9,725 nt of DNA from an uncultured Chloroflexota bacterium. Its GTDB lineage: Bacteria; Chloroflexota; Dehalococcoidia; SAR202; UBA11138. Location: the NCBI GenBank assembly GCA_913046025.1, contig CAJWRP010000050.1:1-9725 (forward strand). The letters run 5' to 3'. Shown piece after piece: positions 6,916 to 9,725 of this stretch. A program made the translations under genes and the position numbers. Numbering within the stretch: the stretch's first letter is position 1; each line of letters opens with the position of its first letter. The notes under the pieces are model-generated. The model saw nothing but the letters and a program-made list of their open reading frames with translations, was not told the DNA's origin and made no database searches.

Positions 6916-7806
6916 TTATAACGTGTTGCTGGACTTAGCCGCGAAATTGTCAGCGATCTCATCGAAGGTGACGAATCGAGCTCCTGGGTGGCTGGTTATG
7001 TAGGAGTAGAACCTCTCCAGCATCATAAGCACCTGCGGGCGGCCTGATACATCTGGGTGGATGGTGATGGGAAAGATGGCGGAATCATACTCCCGATACA
7101 CCCAATCGAACTGGTCACGCCAGGTCTGCTCCAGGTCTCGTGGACTTACGAAGCCGTGGCTGTTCGCGGACTCCTTGATGAACATCATCGGAGGCAGGTC
7201 GTCTAGATACCAGTTAGCAGGGATCTCGATGAGGTTCGTTACGTTGCCGCCACGCACCAGAGGTTTCATCCACTCGTCGGGATGCTTTGTGTAGTCGATG
7301 TTGGTCCAGGTATCACCGGTGCGAACGTAATGTGGCTGGAAGTCTTGATGCATCAGACTGTGATCGTACTTGATGTCCTTCTTCAGCAGCAGGTCGCTGG
7401 TAACAGGACTAAACTCCCACCAGGGCGCCACGTAACCCGTCGGACGTCTGCCGCCCACCTGCGTGATGAGGTCAATGCAGCGGTCCAGCACGATCTCTTC
7501 CTGCTCTGGTGTCATGGCTATGGGATTCTCATGCGAATAACCGTGCACGCCTATCTCGTGACCCGCCGCCGCTACGGCCTTGATTTGTTCAGGGAAAGTT
7601 TCGATGGAATGCCCTGGGACGAACCAGGTTGCCTTGATGCCAAAGCGGTCCAGCAGCTGTAGCAGGCGTGGTACCCCCACCTCTCCAGAAAACATCCCCC
7701 GTGAGATGTCGAGTGGCGAGTCCTCGCCACCGTAGGAGCCCAGCCATCCGGCTACGGCGTCTACATCAATTCCGAAGGCACACAAGATATCTTTTCTTTG
7801 GGTCAT
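6916..7806 (-). CDS. Polysaccharide deacetylase family protein, Helicobacter PgdA / PuuE-like
   Basis: This 296-residue NodB-fold carbohydrate-esterase-4 relative closely resembles, from memory, the Helicobacter pylori peptidoglycan deacetylase HpPgdA along its full length. Shared stretches include [55 protein letters not shown] and [17 protein letters not shown]. The metal ligands correspond to Asp14, His88 and His92 (Asp14, His86 and His90 in HpPgdA). There is no signal peptide or membrane anchor, so the protein is cytosolic. This subfamily also covers PuuE-type allantoinases and cyclic-imide hydrolases. With an aldolase and a hydrolase downstream, hydrolysis of a small amide or imide is at least as likely as cell-wall deacetylation. 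The ATG at 7806 has only a weak GAAG site. It leads the 27-bp-spaced three-gene cassette. Confidence 0.9.
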   Translation of the reverse strand: MTQRKDILCAFGIDVDAVAGWLGSYGGEDSPLDISRGMFSGEVGVPRLLQLLDRFGIKATWFVPGHSIETFPEQIKAVAAAGHEIGVHGYSHENPIAMTPEQEEIVLDRCIDLITQVGGRRPTGYVAPWWEFSPVTSDLLLKKDIKYDHSLMHQDFQPHYVRTGDTWTNIDYTKHPDEWMKPLVRGGNVTNLIEIPANWYLDDLPPMMFIKESANSHGFVSPRDLEQTWRDQFDWVYREYDSAIFPITIHPDVSGRPQVLMMLERFYSYITSHPGARFVTFDEIADNFAAKSSNTL

Positions 7807-7907
7807 GAGTGTAGCTTCAATCCTTCACCGCGTTCGCTGTTTTCGAATATCGGATTATGAACCTGTTGTGATTTTATCAGTGCCTATGCCCTACGAAGCA
7901 GCGTCAT

Positions 7908-7927
7908 AATGTTGGACCATGAACATT
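7908..7927. promoter_or_regulatory. Inverted repeat between CoA-transferase and deacetylase genes
   Basis: AATGTT (7908-7913) and AACATT (7922-7927) are perfect arms around eight bases. The dyad lies about 24 bp after the CoA-transferase stop and about 100 bp before the deacetylase start, in a 143-bp gap. It may be an operator or a weak terminator; no T-run follows. A possible -10 (CATAAT, minus strand, 7859-7854) nearer the deacetylase gene lacks a convincing -35. Confidence 0.22.
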
Positions 7928-7950
7928 GCGGTCAGATTCTTTGTCGCGAT

Positions 7951-9168
7951 TCATAAAATCACCTTGTCTTGGCGGAGGGCGTCGACATCCTCCTGTGTGA
8001 GACCTCCGAGCGTCGTGAAGACCTCGTCAGAGTGCTCGCCGTAGAGGGGCGCAGGCCTTAGCTCCACTGGCGAATCCGATAGGCGGACTGGGCAGCCTAT
8101 CATCGAAAAGGTTCCTCTGGTGGAGTGGACGAGGTCCTTTATCATGCCGCGCTCCCTCAGGTGGGGATGAGCAAGCACCTCAGATGTGTCGAAGACGGCT
8201 CCGCAGGGAACTCCATTGCCCGCAAAAGCAGCCATTACCTCGCGTTTTGGCTTCGTCTTGGCCCAGTCCCGCACAACCACCATGATCTCGTCAGCGTTGT
8301 CGTGGCGGCCTTTCTCAGTCTCGAACCTGGGATCTGCAGCAAGGTCTGGCTGTCCAATAACGTCCATGGCCGCCTTGAACATGCCGCCATTTTCCGGGGG
8401 TATCATCATGTACACGTAATCGTTGGGGCCGCCCTCTGAGCAGGCGAAAAGACCGCTTACCAGACCAGCTCGACCGGCGAACTCGTCATCCTGCCTTGGT
8501 TCCGGAGTGCCGTCGGAAAGCGTGCCGGTGTATCGGACGCGCGTGAGGTTGAGCACCGCCTCCTGCATGGCCACCTCGACCATCTGCCCCTTGCCGGTAA
8601 CGTTGCGCTGAACCAGTGCGGCCAGAATGCCTATGACCGTGTGCATACCTGTGCCGGAGTCACCGACGTTAGCACCGAGAAGCGCGGGAGGCCTGTCATT
8701 GAATCCAGTGGCGCTGAGGGCTCCACTGGTGGCCTGTGCAATCGGCTCGAAGCACTTGTAGTCGGAGTATTGCCCGAACGAACCGAAGCCTTTTACAGAA
8801 GCATAAATCAGACGAGGATTCAGCTTGCTCATCTCCTCATAGCTGAAGCCAAGCCTGTCCATGGCGCCAGGACCTCGGTTCTCTGCCAGAATGTCGGCGT
8901 CTTTAATAAGAGTGCGAAAAAGTTCTTTGCCTCTGGGGTCTCGCAAGTTTAGCGTGGTGCTCTTCTTGTTGCTGTTTAAGACAAGGAAGAAGTAGCTGTC
9001 CAGGTCGGGATCGTCGCGGCGCAGGTGACGGGCGCGGTCCCCGTAGCCGTCAGCCATTTCGATCTTGATTACCTCTGCGCCCAGCCATGCGAGCACCTGA
9101 GTGCAGGATGGTCCGGCCTGATCGTGGGTCATGTCGATTACGCGAATACCTTCTAAGGCTTTAGTCAT
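7951..9168 (-). CDS. CaiB/BaiF family CoA-transferase, formyl-CoA:oxalate transferase-like
   Basis: This 405-residue class III CoA-transferase moves CoA between carboxylic acids in the cytosol, usually as an interlocked dimer. It follows the Oxalobacter formyl-CoA:oxalate CoA-transferase (Frc, about 428 residues) closely: the N-terminus LEGIRVIDMTHDQAGPSCTQ, ENRGPGAMDRLGF, NPRLIYASVKGFG, LLGANVGDSGTGMHTVIGILAAL with catalytic Asp170 (Frc Asp169), MQEAVLNLTRVR, and GVPCGAVFDTSEVLAHPHLRERG. Differences are a shorter middle: the Frc glycine loop (GGGGQ) has no counterpart at residues 225-250, and CoA-contacting Arg38 is Met38. The substrate pair is therefore uncertain. The ATG at 9168 has a strong GGAGG five bases upstream. 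Genes on both sides point the same way, with gaps of 144 and 176 bp. Confidence 0.92.
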   Translation of the reverse strand: MTKALEGIRVIDMTHDQAGPSCTQVLAWLGAEVIKIEMADGYGDRARHLRRDDPDLDSYFFLVLNSNKKSTTLNLRDPRGKELFRTLIKDADILAENRGPGAMDRLGFSYEEMSKLNPRLIYASVKGFGSFGQYSDYKCFEPIAQATSGALSATGFNDRPPALLGANVGDSGTGMHTVIGILAALVQRNVTGKGQMVEVAMQEAVLNLTRVRYTGTLSDGTPEPRQDDEFAGRAGLVSGLFACSEGGPNDYVYMMIPPENGGMFKAAMDVIGQPDLAADPRFETEKGRHDNADEIMVVVRDWAKTKPKREVMAAFAGNGVPCGAVFDTSEVLAHPHLRERGMIKDLVHSTRGTFSMIGCPVRLSDSPVELRPAPLYGEHSDEVFTTLGGLTQEDVDALRQDKVIL

Positions 9169-9228
9169 TCTTCCCTCCTAATCATTTCAGGGCAACAAGT
9201 TCTTTGTACCGCCCTTCGACGGGTTCCT

Positions 9229-9234
9229 ATTATG
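9229..9234 (-). promoter_or_regulatory. Candidate -10 box for the CoA-transferase gene
   Basis: On the minus strand this reads CATAAT, 60 bp before the CoA-transferase ATG, in a 176-bp gap that would allow a separate promoter. No good -35 hexamer is found at normal spacing, so the call is weak. Confidence 0.2.
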
Positions 9235-9283
9235 TCGAGGATGCTCTATGAAATCGGCACTCATGGTGAACGGTGCGTTACTG

Positions 9284-9311
9284 AACGTTCGTGGTGAGCC
9301 TGTCGAACCGT
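9284..9311. repeat. REP-like intergenic dyad
   Basis: The core GTTCG (9287-9291) and CGAAC (9304-9308) flank a GG-TGAG-CC inner hairpin (9292-9299), giving an imperfect stem-loop. I recognise the motif (GTTCGTGGTGAGCCTGTCG) as resembling a short dispersed intergenic element found in many bacterial genomes, including Chloroflexota. A shorter relative of one arm in the opposite sense (CCCTTCGAC, 9212-9220) lies about 75 bp away. This is the only full copy in the window, so its repeat nature cannot be shown here. Confidence 0.5.
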
Positions 9312-9330
9312 TTCTTGGCAGGCAACTCTT

Positions 9331-9344
9331 TTTGGGAATCCAAA
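9331..9344. terminator. Short dyad after the FAH-family gene
   Basis: TTTGG (9331-9335) and CCAAA (9340-9344) flank GAAT and abut the stop codon of the FAH-family gene. The five-base stem is followed on the minus strand by AAGAG rather than a T-run, so it is only a possible terminator. Confidence 0.15.
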
Positions 9345-9725
9345 TTAACTATCCCCCACTACGGGATTGCTGAGCGTGCCGATACCCTCTATTTCTATCT
9401 CTACAGTGTCGCCAATCTCAAAAGGCAGTGCGCCGGGACAGCCGCTGGGAATGATGTCGCCTGGGTAAAGCGTCATCACCTCAGAGGTCCAGCTCACCAC
9501 CTCCGCCATGCTCCAAAGCATATCGCTGGTGGAGCCCTCCAGGACCGTTTCACCGTTGACACGGCACGTGATGCCCAGGTTGTCTCCATCCATGTCGGTC
9601 ACGATGTACGGACCTATAGGACAAAAGGTATCGAAATGCTTCCAGCGCAGACTCATGCCTCTGCCGACATCGTTGGTCTTCATCGCCGCTGCGCTGACGT
9701 CGTTGACGCATGTGTAGCCCAGCAC
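9345..9725 (-). CDS. Fumarylacetoacetate hydrolase family protein, C-terminal part (5' end outside window)
   Basis: The gene runs off the right edge; 126 C-terminal residues are visible and the leading GTG codon is probably internal. The fragment matches the FAH C-terminal catalytic domain: GYTCVNDVSA (3-12 of the fragment), WKHFDTFCPIGPYIV with the conserved Lys29, VNGETVLEGSTSDM, LYPGDIIPSGCPG (86-98), and the closing FEIGDTVEIEIEGIGTLSNPV. Such enzymes cleave acylpyruvates or decarboxylate and isomerise 2-keto-diacids with a divalent metal in the cytosol. Two departures stand out: the usual TGTP is SGCP, and the usual NDVSARD-Q stretch is NDVSAAAMKTND. The metal-binding ExE motif would lie upstream, out of view. 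It is the first visible minus-strand gene of the catabolic block. Confidence 0.88.
   Translation of the reverse strand: MLGYTCVNDVSAAAMKTNDVGRGMSLRWKHFDTFCPIGPYIVTDMDGDNLGITCRVNGETVLEGSTSDMLWSMAEVVSWTSEVMTLYPGDIIPSGCPGALPFEIGDTVEIEIEGIGTLSNPVVGDS

Noticed and set aside
1..9725. Search for tRNA or rRNA genes, CRISPR arrays, transposases, toxin-antitoxin pairs, phage genes and tandem repeats.
   Set aside because: None was found by eye on either strand; all larger reading frames with family motifs are metabolic or transport genes.

Overview
The window reads as chromosomal DNA from a free-living bacterium with moderate GC (low to middle 50s percent by eye). It is densely packed with small-molecule catabolic genes and has no tRNA, rRNA, CRISPR array, transposase or phage gene. 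The gene mix is luciferase-like (LLM) monooxygenase, CaiB/BaiF CoA-transferase, HpcH/HpaI aldolase, PgdA/PuuE-type deacetylase, fumarylacetoacetate-hydrolase-fold enzyme, NHL propeller, PfkB kinase and MFS carrier. It resembles genomes of marine or soil Chloroflexota (the SAR202/Dehalococcoidia side), which are known for many paralogues of such families. That placement is inference from gene content; no marker gene is present. Two of the ten genes appear to use TTG starts.

Layout. 1-198: no gene; a short palindrome and a weak hairpin. 199-1491 (-): 12-helix MFS carrier of the monocarboxylate/oxalate-formate type. 1492-1612: divergent promoter region with a 25-bp near-palindrome that contains a TATAAT box. 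1613-1945 (+): small unknown membrane protein, followed 23 bp later by a PfkB sugar kinase of the 2-keto-3-deoxygluconate kinase type (1969-2961). 2984-3853 (-): six-bladed NHL propeller with a histidine triad like that of the peptide-amidating lyase PAL. 3854-4075: divergent intergenic region with nested inverted repeats ahead of an LLM oxidoreductase (4076-5041, +). From 5092 to the right edge everything is on the minus strand. In transcription order (right to left) this is a fumarylacetoacetate-hydrolase-family gene cut by the window edge (9345-9725), a formyl-CoA-transferase-like CaiB/BaiF protein (7951-9168), a PgdA-like deacetylase (6916-7806), an HpcH/HpaI aldolase (6133-6888) and a MetX-like alpha/beta hydrolase (5092-6105). 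The last three are separated by exactly 27 bp each and look like one transcript.

Working together (inference). The minus-strand block carries the steps expected of an organic-acid or amide breakdown route: C-N hydrolysis by the deacetylase fold, ester or acyl hydrolysis by the alpha/beta hydrolase, pyruvate-releasing C-C cleavage by the aldolase and the FAH-fold enzyme, and CoA activation by the transferase. The MFS carrier could import the acid, the kinase could handle a keto-deoxy sugar acid, and the LLM enzyme could carry out an oxidative step. The substrate cannot be read from the sequence. I see no clear novel defence or mobile system. The most notable points are active-site departures in familiar folds and two dyad-rich intergenic regions.
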